From assembly GCA_049969475.1 (NCBI GenBank), contig JBMFOU010000002.1:62001-126000 (forward strand): 64,000 nt of DNA. Direction: 5' to 3'. Positions 51,940 through 60,056 of this stretch are shown one piece after another (position 1 is the stretch's first letter; each line of letters begins with the position of its first letter). Under the pieces are notes generated by a model. It saw only the letters and a list, made by a program, of their open reading frames with translations, was not told the origin of the DNA and did not search any database. Source of the stretch: UBA2030 sp049969475. Its GTDB lineage: Bacteria; Bacteroidota; Bacteroidia; Bacteroidales; TTA-H9. The position numbers and the translations under genes were made by a program.

Positions 51940-52886
51940 AGATTCTTCATTTCATCCAAAGCCGTCAGGTATTCTTCAAGAATTTCGCTAAAAATCTGGC
52001 TTACCGGCTTAATATCATCCACCAGGGCTGCTACCTGGCCAATTTCCAGCTCACCTTCTTCAAGATCCCCTTCAAACATCCCTTTTTTAGCCCTTCCTCT
52101 ACCCAACAGTTGAGATAATTCTTCGGGTGAGGCTCCTCTGGCCTCGGCCTCGGCAACTTTCTGGTAAAATGCATTTTTAATTAGCCTTACCGCACCTATC
52201 TTTTTAAGCGCCAGCATGGTACCTCCTTCACCCGTTTGGGTGATAATTTGCTTGAAAGCAGGATGAGCACTACTTTCCTGGGATGCTGCAAAACGGGTAC
52301 CCAACTGCACGCCCTCGGCTCCTAGTATCATAGCAGCAAGCATGCCCCTACCCGTAGCAATTCCACCTGCGGCAATCAAAGGCAAATGCGAATGACGCTT
52401 TACAAGCGGAATCAAAACCATGGTGGTCGTTTCATCGGCCCCATTGTGCCCACCTGCTTCAAATCCCTCGGCAATGATAGCATCTACACCCGCCTCCTCG
52501 CACTTACGGGCAAACTTGACCCCGGCCACAACATGCATAACCTTGATTCCTTCCGATTTAAACAAAGAAGTGTATTTGGAGGGGCTTCCGGCTGAAGTAA
52601 TAACCACCGGGACTTTCTCTTCGAGGATAATACCGATATGGTCGCCAATTTGTGGATACAAAAGCGGTAAATTGACTGCAAAAGGCTTATCGGTGTGAGC
52701 TTTGCATTTGCGGATATGCTGCCGAAGCACATCGGGATACATGCTTCCCGAGCCAATGACACCCAGACCGCCGGCATTGCTCACGGCTGAAGCTAGTTCC
52801 CAGCCGCTGCACCATACCATGCCTCCCTGTATGATGGGATAGCGGATACCTAGTAATTCGGTGATTCGATTCATGGTGACCATCAT
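51927..52886 (-). CDS. Nitronate monooxygenase / FabK-like flavoprotein
   Basis: A 319-aa FMN-binding TIM-barrel protein of the 2-nitropropane dioxygenase family. Motifs: RYPIIQGGMVW, IAEGFEAGGHNG, PLIAAGGIATGRGMLAAMILGAEGVQLGTRF. The GHNG (AGGHxG) segment is shared by nitronate monooxygenases and by enoyl-ACP reductase II (FabK), so the exact activity is undecided; a neighbouring fatty-acid oxidation cluster makes either plausible. Start among ATGs at 52886, 52883 and 52874 is uncertain; MNRITELLG at 52874 fits the family best. Preceded 26 bp upstream by a strong terminator. Confidence 0.85.
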   Translation of the reverse strand: MMVTMNRITELLGIRYPIIQGGMVWCSGWELASAVSNAGGLGVIGSGSMYPDVLRQHIRKCKAHTDKPFAVNLPLLYPQIGDHIGIILEEKVPVVITSAGSPSKYTSLFKSEGIKVMHVVAGVKFARKCEEAGVDAIIAEGFEAGGHNGADETTTMVLIPLVKRHSHLPLIAAGGIATGRGMLAAMILGAEGVQLGTRFAASQESSAHPAFKQIITQTGEGGTMLALKKIGAVRLIKNAFYQKVAEAEARGASPEELSQLLGRGRAKKGMFEGDLEEGELEIGQVAALVDDIKPVSQIFSEILEEYLTALDEMKNLWRP

Positions 52887-52912
52887 TTGATTATTCAGTT
52901 TGGATCTACATC

Positions 52913-52938
52913 AAAAAAACCCCCGGGCGAACCGGGGG
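52913..52938 (-). terminator. Rho-independent terminator upstream of the FabK-like gene
   Basis: On the minus strand: CCCCCGG stem (52920-52926 with 52932-52938), GCGAA-type 5-nt loop, then seven T. It ends the candidate small RNA or leader described next. Confidence 0.9.
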
Positions 52939-53063
52939 CCGGAAGGGGTTAAAGCCATGGCTGTTCCTTCGGTTTGTATTATAGAGAGTAGAACTAACCT
53001 ATTGTCTATGAGGAAATATTGCCTAAGTGTCAATCCCGACACATGAGGATGGAATGGAACAGC
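52913..53063 (-). ncRNA. Candidate ~150-nt structured RNA or attenuator leader
   Basis: On the minus strand a consensus TATATTTG box (53069-53076) is followed by about 150 nt and then a textbook terminator (52913-52938). The first bases (GGCTGTTCC, about 53056-53064) are perfectly complementary to GGAACAGCC (52956-52965 region), giving a 9-bp long-range closing stem. Between them lies a second hairpin GTGTC-N6-GACAC (53028-53043). No convincing reading frame is confined to it. It could be a free small RNA (6S-like shape), or a riboswitch/attenuator for the gene at 52886, whose start is 26 bp beyond the terminator. Family not recognised. Confidence 0.5.
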
Positions 53064-53068
53064 CGCAA

Positions 53069-53076
53069 CAAATATA
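53069..53076 (-). promoter_or_regulatory. -7 promoter box (TATATTTG) for the candidate RNA
   Basis: Minus-strand perfect TAnnTTTG located between the thiolase stop and the candidate RNA; start site expected near 53062. Confidence 0.5.
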
Positions 53077-53147
53077 AGATACATTTCGAAAAAATGCAAG
53101 CTTTTAGAAAAAAAACTTAAAATATTCAACAAAAAATCATTAATAAA

Positions 53148-54395
53148 TTATAAATCAGCCCGTTTGTATACCAACACTACGGCGGTAACATCGTCGCCAC
53201 CCATATTAATGGAAATGCCGTAAGGTTTGTCTGGTTTTAGGTTGATTTGCGCGGCTCCAGCTTTACCGGTAAGCTGTTCCCAAATGGTAACAGCCATGTG
53301 AACTCCCGTAGCGCCTGTGGGATGCCCCCAACCAATAAGACCTCCGGTAGTGTTAAAGGGGACACTCCCATTACGGGAGGTTTCACCACTCAGCACAAAA
53401 TCGGGCCCCTGGCCGGGTTTAGCCAGACCCAGGGCTTCCACACCCAAAATGCCTGCTATGGTAAAACAATCATGCGTTTCAACGGTTCCAATCTGGTGAA
53501 TACCAATGCCTGCCATTTGCAGGGCTTTTTGAACGGCATATTTGATATTGGTGAGTTCCGTGGGGTCAGGTGGGTCCTGGGTGATGTCGCGCTCGGTTTG
53601 GGCCCATCCCACTACTTCGACTGCCTCGGATAAAGGAATACCCGCCCGACTCAAACCTTCTTCCGACATGATTGCGATAGCGGAAGCACCATCGCTTACC
53701 TTGCTGCAATCATAGACATTGAGGTGATCCACAAAATACTTTCCATTGGGCTCTGTCATGGCCAGGGCCTCGAGGTCGGTAGTTTTGTTTTCGTATTCCT
53801 GCGCAGTTGGGCAAAGCCGGGCATTCTCAATGGCGTTGCGGTACCATCGGGCAAACGAACGCCTGGTACGTTCCCTTCCATATTTTTCAAAATAAGCACC
53901 TGCCCTATCGCTAAATTGACCGGGAAAGAAATACGCATGGCCGCTTTTACGTTTCTGATACCAACCTGCACCAGCCAGGATGTCGGCCCCATAAATGGCT
54001 TTCACGGTGTTTTGAACCTCTACCCCTAAGGTCAGCACCACATCGGCAGTTTCAGCCAGAATGCTTCGCAGGCCTGTTACCAGGGCCAGACCTCCCGAAG
54101 CACAGGCCCCTTCTACGGTAACGCCCGGTTTGAACTGCAAGCCAGGATCGATGGCCGGGAAAAAGCCCTGCAAATGGGCCTGGCGATTGAAGCGTGCCGC
54201 CATGAAATTGCCCACAACGCATTCATCTACATTCTTTGCTCCCCCGATGGCCTCCAACGTGGCCCGGCCTGCCTCTGTCATGTAGTGCTCTATGCCCGGC
54301 CGGGGTTTGCGTGGATTGAACTCACTACGACCCGTTCCTAAACTAATGGTATTGTATCCGGCAGCCATAAAAACTCTTCTACGCATGGGTTTCAT
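53148..54395 (-). CDS. Thiolase family protein (SCP2/acetyl-CoA acetyltransferase-like)
   Basis: A 415-aa thiolase-fold enzyme. The acyl-binding Cys is Cys 98 in EGACASGG; the two His motifs are VETHDCFT and GWGHPTGATG. The C-terminal CxG loop of classical thiolases is replaced by NMGGDDVTAVV, so the second catalytic Cys is missing, as in the SCP2-type/lipid-transfer-like thiolase group. In this cluster it would cleave 3-ketoacyl-CoA, or condense acetyl-CoA, but the altered active site leaves this open. Starts 27 bp after the hydroxyacyl-CoA dehydrogenase; alternative Met at codon 4 is possible. Confidence 0.85.
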   Translation of the reverse strand: MKPMRRRVFMAAGYNTISLGTGRSEFNPRKPRPGIEHYMTEAGRATLEAIGGAKNVDECVVGNFMAARFNRQAHLQGFFPAIDPGLQFKPGVTVEGACASGGLALVTGLRSILAETADVVLTLGVEVQNTVKAIYGADILAGAGWYQKRKSGHAYFFPGQFSDRAGAYFEKYGRERTRRSFARWYRNAIENARLCPTAQEYENKTTDLEALAMTEPNGKYFVDHLNVYDCSKVSDGASAIAIMSEEGLSRAGIPLSEAVEVVGWAQTERDITQDPPDPTELTNIKYAVQKALQMAGIGIHQIGTVETHDCFTIAGILGVEALGLAKPGQGPDFVLSGETSRNGSVPFNTTGGLIGWGHPTGATGVHMAVTIWEQLTGKAGAAQINLKPDKPYGISINMGGDDVTAVVLVYKRADL

Positions 54396-54421
54396 ATCTT
54401 CAGTTCCTTTCTTTTCTTTGA

Positions 54422-55762
54422 TTAATCGAAATATGCATTAACAGGACCGTATACGTGGTAGAAACCGGTTTTCAAGACGGTGTTCACGTCTTCCTCGCTC
54501 AGAGCCACCCCAGTACTAACCAGAGCCCTGGCAATGTCGCGCGAAGCTCTGCCGTATTCGATAGCCAGCCGGGCAGCAGCCGAAGCATGCCCTTTCAGGC
54601 TGTCGAAATAGGGCTTTAAAGTATTACTCGCATCAGATATTTTAATGGCAGTTTTCCATTGCGGGGCTCCTTCAGGCCAGGGAGCTCCCCATTGCCTTAC
54701 CGCATTTTCTAACTCATCCACAGACAGATAAGACCTGGAATTTAGATCGAATATTCCTACAATACGTCCCTTTTCATATTTAAAAAAACCATCTTTCTGG
54801 GAACCATCAGGATACTGACCTCCTTTCACCCCAACGGCCAGCATACGGTCGAGCAAGTCGCTATGAAGTTTCTCATTCGGATAATGAGGATTCATTACCT
54901 TCATAATGTACTGACACACATCAATACCCACGTAATCCACCAGCTGAAAGATACCCATGGGCCTTACCAACAATTCATGACTTACTTTATTGAGAAGATA
55001 AATAGCCTGGGTTTCGGGCATGCCTTTGGCGGTCAACTTTTCTACCTGCGAGGTGGCAAAAAGAATATCGCGCATAAAGTGCCCGTTGCCAATGAATCCT
55101 GCCTTGTCGTTCGAAAAAACGATAACCTTTTTGAGGGTCTGAGCAAATTCAAGGGCAAACTCCCTGAGCTCGGCGCTGGTGCCTGCTGAAGGGATGATTT
55201 CTATCAACTTCTGAACAGCCGGAGGGTTATAAAAATGAAACCCAATGAGACGCCCCTCAAGACCTGCTTCTTTTTCAAGCCAGGAAATGGGTATACTGCT
55301 AGTGTTTGTCAGATACCAGGGTTTATGCGGATTGACCTTTTCAATTTGACGGAAAAGCTGAACCTTGAGCTCTGGATTTTCACTGGCAGCTTCAAAAACC
55401 AGGTTGACGCTAGCCGCATTTTCAATCCGGTTTACGGGTCGAACAATGCTCAGCACATGCTTGACGTATTCCCTAATAATTTCTTCATTCTCCACAAGGT
55501 CAGCCCGGTCGGCATAAACTTTACGTAAATACACAGTATTTTTCTCAGCATACTTTAAGGCCTGACTTTCAATATACTTAAGTAAGCCGGCCAGATTTTC
55601 GTTGTTTACATCGATTGCATAAAGAATATATTGCTGCCCGCGATTTTGGGGCAACACACTCTGAGAGGCCATCTCGAGGGCTGTTAGCATGGTGATGCCA
55701 CTTCCCATCTTGCCGGCGGCTCCCAGCACTGCTACATTTCTCAGCTTTTCCTCTGCTTTCAT
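54422..55762 (-). CDS. 3-hydroxyacyl-CoA dehydrogenase
   Basis: A 446-aa NAD-dependent enzyme that oxidizes 3-hydroxyacyl-CoA. The NAD site is VLGAAGKMGSGI (12-23), and the catalytic His lies in RLIGFHFYNPPAVQKLIEII. The 3HCDH C-terminal domain carries NDKAGFIGNGHFMRDI and LVDYVGIDVCQYIM. Compared with short stand-alone enzymes (about 280-310 aa) it has a longer C-terminal half, as if the second 3HCDH domain of FadB is retained without the hydratase part. Lies between the hydratase and thiolase genes with 23- and 26-bp gaps: one operon. Confidence 0.92.
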   Translation of the reverse strand: MKAEEKLRNVAVLGAAGKMGSGITMLTALEMASQSVLPQNRGQQYILYAIDVNNENLAGLLKYIESQALKYAEKNTVYLRKVYADRADLVENEEIIREYVKHVLSIVRPVNRIENAASVNLVFEAASENPELKVQLFRQIEKVNPHKPWYLTNTSSIPISWLEKEAGLEGRLIGFHFYNPPAVQKLIEIIPSAGTSAELREFALEFAQTLKKVIVFSNDKAGFIGNGHFMRDILFATSQVEKLTAKGMPETQAIYLLNKVSHELLVRPMGIFQLVDYVGIDVCQYIMKVMNPHYPNEKLHSDLLDRMLAVGVKGGQYPDGSQKDGFFKYEKGRIVGIFDLNSRSYLSVDELENAVRQWGAPWPEGAPQWKTAIKISDASNTLKPYFDSLKGHASAAARLAIEYGRASRDIARALVSTGVALSEEDVNTVLKTGFYHVYGPVNAYFD

Positions 55763-55785
55763 ATAAATGTATTTTTGATTTGAAT

Positions 55786-56565
55786 TTACCAGTTAGGCTT
55801 TCTTTTCTCAAGGAAGGCACTCATGCCTTCCCATCCTTGATTTCCTTTACCAAAGGGAAGACCAAAATATTCGGCCTCCAGTTTCAGGCCTTCCGTTAGG
55901 GTCATTTGCATGCCTTCATGCACGGTTTTTTTAACCAATTCCACTGCCAGCGGACCGCGTGAGACTATAACTTCAGCCACACGACGGGCTTCGGGCAACA
56001 AATCTTCAGGTTCTGTTACCTTCCATACCAACCCCATTCGGAGGGCTTCTTGTGCATCGATCATTTCACCTGTTAGCAACATATAAAGGGCATTCCCCAG
56101 CCCAACAATTCGAGGCAATCTCTGGCTGCCCCCGAAACCAGGAATCAGTCCCAAATTGACTTCCGGCTGCCCCATTTTTGCCTTTACTGAGGCAATCCGG
56201 ATATCGCAGGCCATGGCCAGTTCGAGTCCTCCTCCTAAAGCAAAACCATTAATGGCTGCAACAACAGGAATCTTGAGTTTTTGCAAACGATCGAAGGTTC
56301 GCTGCCCGTTTTCCGAAAATACTTTGGCTTCGCCTTGGGTTTTGTTTTGCATTTCAGCAATATCGGCACCTGCCACGAATGCCTTTCCAGAACCAGTTAT
56401 AATGAGTGCCCGCAGTTTGTTGAGTTGCTCCACTTCATCCAGCACTGTATTCAGTTCATCGAAAGTAGCAGTATTAAGTGCATTGAGGGCCTCAGGCCGG
56501 TTTAGCGTTATTAAACCTATGGGGCCGCCCAAATCCGGTAAAAGGTTTTTATACTCCATGGACAT
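55786..56565 (-). CDS. Enoyl-CoA hydratase (crotonase)
   Basis: A 259-aa crotonase that hydrates trans-2-enoyl-CoA. Oxyanion-hole segments FVAGADIAEM and GFALGGGLELA are present, with the two catalytic glutamates at 115 (GGGLELA) and 135 (GQPEVNLG), spaced 20 residues apart as in rat hydratase Glu144/Glu164. Length and C-terminal helix are normal. First gene of the hydratase - hydroxyacyl dehydrogenase - thiolase unit, which with acd-etfBA completes one beta-oxidation round (or, run backwards, crotonyl/butyryl-CoA formation). Confidence 0.95.
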   Translation of the reverse strand: MSMEYKNLLPDLGGPIGLITLNRPEALNALNTATFDELNTVLDEVEQLNKLRALIITGSGKAFVAGADIAEMQNKTQGEAKVFSENGQRTFDRLQKLKIPVVAAINGFALGGGLELAMACDIRIASVKAKMGQPEVNLGLIPGFGGSQRLPRIVGLGNALYMLLTGEMIDAQEALRMGLVWKVTEPEDLLPEARRVAEVIVSRGPLAVELVKKTVHEGMQMTLTEGLKLEAEYFGLPFGKGNQGWEGMSAFLEKRKPNW

Positions 56566-56644
56566 GGTTTTTAGTAATGCTAAAATACAAACATTTAAAT
56601 ATTAAATACTGTTTAGATTACAAAACAAAAACTTATGAAAATTA

Positions 56645-56674
56645 TTGTTATTCAATAAACACTTTATACATTTG
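56645..56674 (+). promoter_or_regulatory. Promoter TTG-N19-TACATTTG for the small T9SS protein
   Basis: TTG at 56645-56647, a 19-nt spacer and TACATTTG at 56667-56674 form a complete Bacteroidota promoter. It ends 18 nt before the GTG at 56693 and shows that the longer frame from 56645 is not the true start. Confidence 0.65.
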
Positions 56675-56692
56675 AGGGCGAAAACGCCAGTT

Positions 56693-57223
56693 GTGAAGTC
56701 ATTCAGGCAAACTATTGTATTAGGATTCTGCCTGTGTCTGCTAATAAGCGCCCAGGCCCAAATTCCGGCCGGATTTCATCCGCGATATTGCCTTTACGAC
56801 CTCGAGGAAGCCCCAATCAATGGCAACCCAACTCATTGTGGAACAGCAATGGGGGGAACGGGAAGTATGCAGGTACAGACCGAGTATTCCTACTATAAAG
56901 ATGCAGACGGTAATCTGCAGGCCCTATGTGTTAGCCGGCAGATAGAAAATAGTAACCTAGAAAAAAAACACCATTCAGGTGAAAAATTGTCTGCCAGCCG
57001 AAAAATTAAGATCGTTCCCAATCCTGCCCAGGATGCAATAACTATTGAAGGAGCCTGGCCAGCCTCAGTTTATTTCTTCGATGCCTTTGGACGCCTGGCA
57101 CTTTTCGAACAATTGAATACAGATCTTCAAATCGATATTAGTAGTTTACCCTGTGGTATTTACTCAGTTAAGATGGATAGTCAAGGAATTATATATACAT
57201 TGCCCTTGCTTATCCAGCGATAA
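56693..57223 (+). CDS. Small T9SS-sorted secreted protein (176 aa)
   Basis: A 176-aa protein starting with GTG. Residues 1-22 form a signal peptide (ending ISAQAQ). A short unique part (about 23-95) has four cysteines (RYCLYDLEE, NPTHCGTAMGG, ALCVS and others), and the C-terminal ~75 residues are a T9SS sorting domain (IVPNPAQDAITIEG ... GIYSVKMD). Most of the mature protein is thus a sorting tag carrying a tiny cargo. Function unknown. Separate unit, divergent from the hydratase gene. Confidence 0.78.
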   Translation: MKSFRQTIVLGFCLCLLISAQAQIPAGFHPRYCLYDLEEAPINGNPTHCGTAMGGTGSMQVQTEYSYYKDADGNLQALCVSRQIENSNLEKKHHSGEKLSASRKIKIVPNPAQDAITIEGAWPASVYFFDAFGRLALFEQLNTDLQIDISSLPCGIYSVKMDSQGIIYTLPLLIQR

Positions 57224-57269
57224 GCAATATAAAATCTGTCGGCAAGCATGATGAATGATTAAGTAAGCC

Positions 57270-58379
57270 TCAGAAATTTTCAGGGGCTTGAATATTTTTT
57301 TTGCGTCTAAAATGGAGGGAATCACCCCACTCGTCCCAACCTATCTCGCAGCCAGCCATATAAATACGCGCTTCAAGGCAATGCTGGCACTCGGCAGCTT
57401 CCTCATCAATGCAAGGTTTGTCCTGGTAAAGCAGGTAGTTTTCTCGATACTTGAGCGGAGTAAGGTTGGGCATGATAACGTTAGCACCTACCATCATGGC
57501 TTTCTCTCGCCCCTGGGGATCGATGGTTTGCATGGCAGTGGTGGCTGCAATGTTGATATCGGGCATCAAAATGCGCAGAAGGGCGACCATTTTTAAGGAT
57601 AAATAAAACCTTTCGGAGCGGGGCATGAGTAGATGGCGGTATTGATAAAGCGGTGTGTCCTGATGCTCTATGTAGGGGCCCATGCCTGCCATATCGATAT
57701 CAAATTCCTTGAAAAACAATAAATCGCCGGCTAAATCATCAAGGGTTTGGAAAGGGAGGCCTATCATGACACCGGTTCCTACCTGATATCCCGTTTTTTT
57801 GAGGTCTTCCAGCGCCTTCAGTCTTGACTCGAAACGATGCAGTCGGTTTTCAGGATGTATTTTCCGATACAGTTGGGGATTGGATGTTTCGATACGCAGC
57901 AGGTACCGATGAGCCCCGCATTCGTACCAGTATCGGTAGGTTTCTTCGGTCTGTTCACCCATCGAGAGGGTAATACCCAGCCGACCGGTCGACATTTCTT
58001 TGATTTTCTTCAGGAGCGAACCGATTTTCTTAATGTGGTAGCGGGAAAACAATTCGCCACCCTGAATGACGATAGAAGCAAAACGATTTTCTAAGGCAAA
58101 ACGGGCCGCCTCCAGCACCTCCTCATCGGTCATGCGATATCGGGCCACCTTTCGGTTGCCTGAGCGCACTCCGCAATAATAACAGTTTTTAAGGCATCGG
58201 TTGGAGTATTCAATGAGGCCTCTGAAATAAACCTTCTTGCCAACGGTCTCCTGCTTTACGCGGGCTGCTTTTTCAAAAATTAGTTTGCGCCCGGCTTCAT
58301 CTGCTCCTAGCAATACGACCAGATCTTCACGGGAGAAGGTATCCTGAGCTAATATGTTACTGATTTGATCCGTTGACAT
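57270..58379 (-). CDS. hydE: [FeFe]-hydrogenase H-cluster radical SAM maturase HydE
   Basis: A 369-aa radical SAM enzyme that helps build the H-cluster of [FeFe]-hydrogenase. The SAM cluster motif is CLKNCYYC (Cys 62, 66, 69). A second cysteine group near the C-terminus (CIDEEAAECQHCLEARIYMAGC) is as in many HydE proteins. Other features: YFRGLIEYSNRCLKNCYYCG, GTGVMIGLPFQT. HydF, HydG and the hydrogenase are not in the window. A BioB-type role is unlikely given these motifs. It has its own promoter box. Confidence 0.92.
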   Translation of the reverse strand: MSTDQISNILAQDTFSREDLVVLLGADEAGRKLIFEKAARVKQETVGKKVYFRGLIEYSNRCLKNCYYCGVRSGNRKVARYRMTDEEVLEAARFALENRFASIVIQGGELFSRYHIKKIGSLLKKIKEMSTGRLGITLSMGEQTEETYRYWYECGAHRYLLRIETSNPQLYRKIHPENRLHRFESRLKALEDLKKTGYQVGTGVMIGLPFQTLDDLAGDLLFFKEFDIDMAGMGPYIEHQDTPLYQYRHLLMPRSERFYLSLKMVALLRILMPDINIAATTAMQTIDPQGREKAMMVGANVIMPNLTPLKYRENYLLYQDKPCIDEEAAECQHCLEARIYMAGCEIGWDEWGDSLHFRRKKNIQAPENF

Positions 58380-58396
58380 GCTTCATAGTTGGGCTA

Positions 58397-58404
58397 CAAA
58401 GATA
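58397..58404 (-). promoter_or_regulatory. -7 promoter box (TATCTTTG) for hydE
   Basis: Minus-strand TATCTTTG, 17 nt before the ATG at 58379. Confidence 0.55.
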
Positions 58405-58431
58405 AACCAAATCGGCAAGCGCTAGTAGTAT

Positions 58432-58463
58432 AAAAAAGGCAGGAAAGCCGCAACTTTCCCGCC
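58432..58463 (-). terminator. Rho-independent terminator after folE
   Basis: Minus strand: 10-bp stem (58454-58463 with 58438-58447, one G-U pair), 6-nt loop, then six T. Separates folE from hydE. Confidence 0.88.
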
Positions 58464-58523
58464 TCTGAACTTACCTTGAGGGCTTCGAAATATCTTCCTG
58501 AAAACGAAAATACGAAAACCCTA

Positions 58524-59171
58524 TTACGAAAGCTTTGACCCAATAAGGTGCACAAACTCCTCACGCGTCTCCTTTCGGGTGAATGCTCCGGTGAAGTCAG
58601 ACGTTGTGGTAACACTATTCTGCTTTTGCACACCCCGCATGGCCATGCACAAATGCTTAGCCTCGATAACTACGGCAACACCCAACGGATTGAGGGCTTC
58701 CTGGATACAGTCGCGAATCTGCGTAGTAAGCCTTTCCTGTACCTGCAACCGTCGGGCATAGGCATCCACCACACGGGCTATTTTACTAAGGCCAGTTATG
58801 TATCCGTTAGGAATGTAAGCCACATGCGCCTTGCCAATGAAGGGAATCATATGGTGCTCGCAAAGGCTATAAATCTCAATATCTTTCACAATTACCATTT
58901 GCCGGTAATCTTCTTTAAAGCGGGCTGAAAGCAGAATCTCCTTGGGATCGAGGTCGTAACCATGAGTAAGAAACTGCATGGATTTGGCTACCCTTACTGG
59001 TGTATCCCGTAATCCTTCTCTTTCCGGATCCTCGCCTATCAATCGTAGAATCTGATAATAGTGAGCAGCTAGTTTATCGATGGTTTCATAATTATACTTG
59101 TCAATCTTTTTGTACCCCTCCAAGGAGTTTTCTTCAATCATTTCATGTATAAGTTTTTCGTCGTCCATCAT
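58524..59171 (-). CDS. folE: GTP cyclohydrolase I
   Basis: Converts GTP to 7,8-dihydroneopterin triphosphate, the start of folate, and of queuosine/tetrahydrobiopterin with the next gene's product. The 215-aa product has zinc ligands Cys 104 and His 107 (SLCEHHMIPF) and Cys 175 (KHLCMAMRGV), plus GLSKIARVVDAYARRLQVQERLT. The N-terminal acidic helix is longer than in E. coli. Located 68 bp downstream of the PTPS gene on the same strand, consistent with a pterin unit. Confidence 0.97.
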   Translation of the reverse strand: MMDDEKLIHEMIEENSLEGYKKIDKYNYETIDKLAAHYYQILRLIGEDPEREGLRDTPVRVAKSMQFLTHGYDLDPKEILLSARFKEDYRQMVIVKDIEIYSLCEHHMIPFIGKAHVAYIPNGYITGLSKIARVVDAYARRLQVQERLTTQIRDCIQEALNPLGVAVVIEAKHLCMAMRGVQKQNSVTTTSDFTGAFTRKETREEFVHLIGSKLS

Positions 59172-59239
59172 GTATATAATTTTAGAGTTTTAGGGAAATT
59201 GATGTTTAAACATCCCATCCCTCTATTTTGTTTAATCTT

Positions 59240-59650
59240 TTAGCCAAAAAATTCAACAAAATTATTTTCTGTTTCTTCCAGACGCACACTGTGAAGCTGA
59301 GCTCCCATTTCGCGCACGGGTCGCTCTAGCACTTCCCATATCGCTATACATATCATTTCGGTGGAAGCCATCTTTCCTTGCATAAAATCGACTTCCGTAT
59401 TCAAATTTTTATGATCCACCTTTTCAATAACCTTCTCTTTGATAAGGCGACTGAGCGATTTGAGGTTGATCACCATGCCCGTAAGTGGATCAACTTCTCC
59501 CTTTACTGTAACGTATAGCGTGTAATTGTGTCCATGCCAATGGGGATTAGAGCATTTTCCGAATATCTCGTAATTCTGCTCATCCGTGTATTCAGGCCTG
59601 TAAAGGCGATGGGCTGCATTGAAGGTTTCGCGCCGCGTGAGATAGATCAT
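59240..59650 (-). CDS. 6-pyruvoyl-tetrahydropterin synthase / QueD family protein
   Basis: A 136-aa zinc enzyme acting on dihydroneopterin triphosphate. Zinc ligands His 14 (FNAAHRL), His 39 and His 41 (HGHNY). The catalytic Cys 33 lies in GKCSNPHWHGHNY, spaced Cx5HGH, which is the eukaryotic-type PTPS spacing rather than the CxxxHGH of QueD. The final EETENNFVEF motif is normal. The start at 59650 gives the usual family length; an ATG at 59665 would overlap the upstream gene by 11 bp. Beside folE. Confidence 0.9.
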   Translation of the reverse strand: MIYLTRRETFNAAHRLYRPEYTDEQNYEIFGKCSNPHWHGHNYTLYVTVKGEVDPLTGMVINLKSLSRLIKEKVIEKVDHKNLNTEVDFMQGKMASTEMICIAIWEVLERPVREMGAQLHSVRLEETENNFVEFFG

Positions 59651-59654
59651 AGCG

Positions 59655-60056
59655 TCATTTTTCATTTTGAGGATGCTTGAGCCTTGGTAATAACATCGAC
59701 AATTCAAAGAAGGTATAAAAGACATAGAAAATAAAGAACCAGATAGTAAATGCCTTAAAATCAGATGGATTAAGCCATGCATAGCCCAAAATCACCAAAA
59801 TAAACAGAAAAAGACGGGCCATGGTGGATACCAAGTAAAAATTGTTGAACCTGCTGATATTCTTCTCCATCATGTTTAATGCTATACGATGGAACAGCGC
59901 CGTATGTGCCAAAAAGAAAAGAAGAATGAAGGGCATGGCTGGCGTTACCATACGCTGAGGCAAGGTAAATTGAAGCAGGGTAGCCAGGGCTGCCAGGATG
60001 ATGGAGAAGATAAATAATTTTCTCAGGAAACTGTGATAAGCCTTAAGGTCACTCAT
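59655..60056 (-). CDS. Four-helix membrane protein, unknown function
   Basis: A 133-aa protein with about four membrane helices (around 12-32, 40-58, 72-92 and 98-118) and basic ends. No known motif was recognised. It overlaps the AtpZ-like gene by 8 bp, so it is in the same unit as that gene and bactofilin. Proteins in this place upstream of F-type ATPase genes in other Bacteroidota are often annotated hypothetical; here no ATPase genes are visible downstream. Confidence 0.65.
   Translation of the reverse strand: MSDLKAYHSFLRKLFIFSIILAALATLLQFTLPQRMVTPAMPFILLFFLAHTALFHRIALNMMEKNISRFNNFYLVSTMARLFLFILVILGYAWLNPSDFKAFTIWFFIFYVFYTFFELSMLLPRLKHPQNEK

Noticed and set aside
52940..53065. Resemblance of CGAAGGAACAGCC to the SRP RNA core GGAAGGAAGCAGCC
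   Set aside because: The pairing partner is a distant GGCTGTTCC and not an SRP-type apical helix with GGAA loop, so 4.5S RNA is not supported.
52911..53132. 73-aa minus-strand open frame across the candidate RNA
   Set aside because: Its start lies upstream of the -7 box and it runs through the terminator hairpin; composition shows no domain, so a structured RNA is a better reading.
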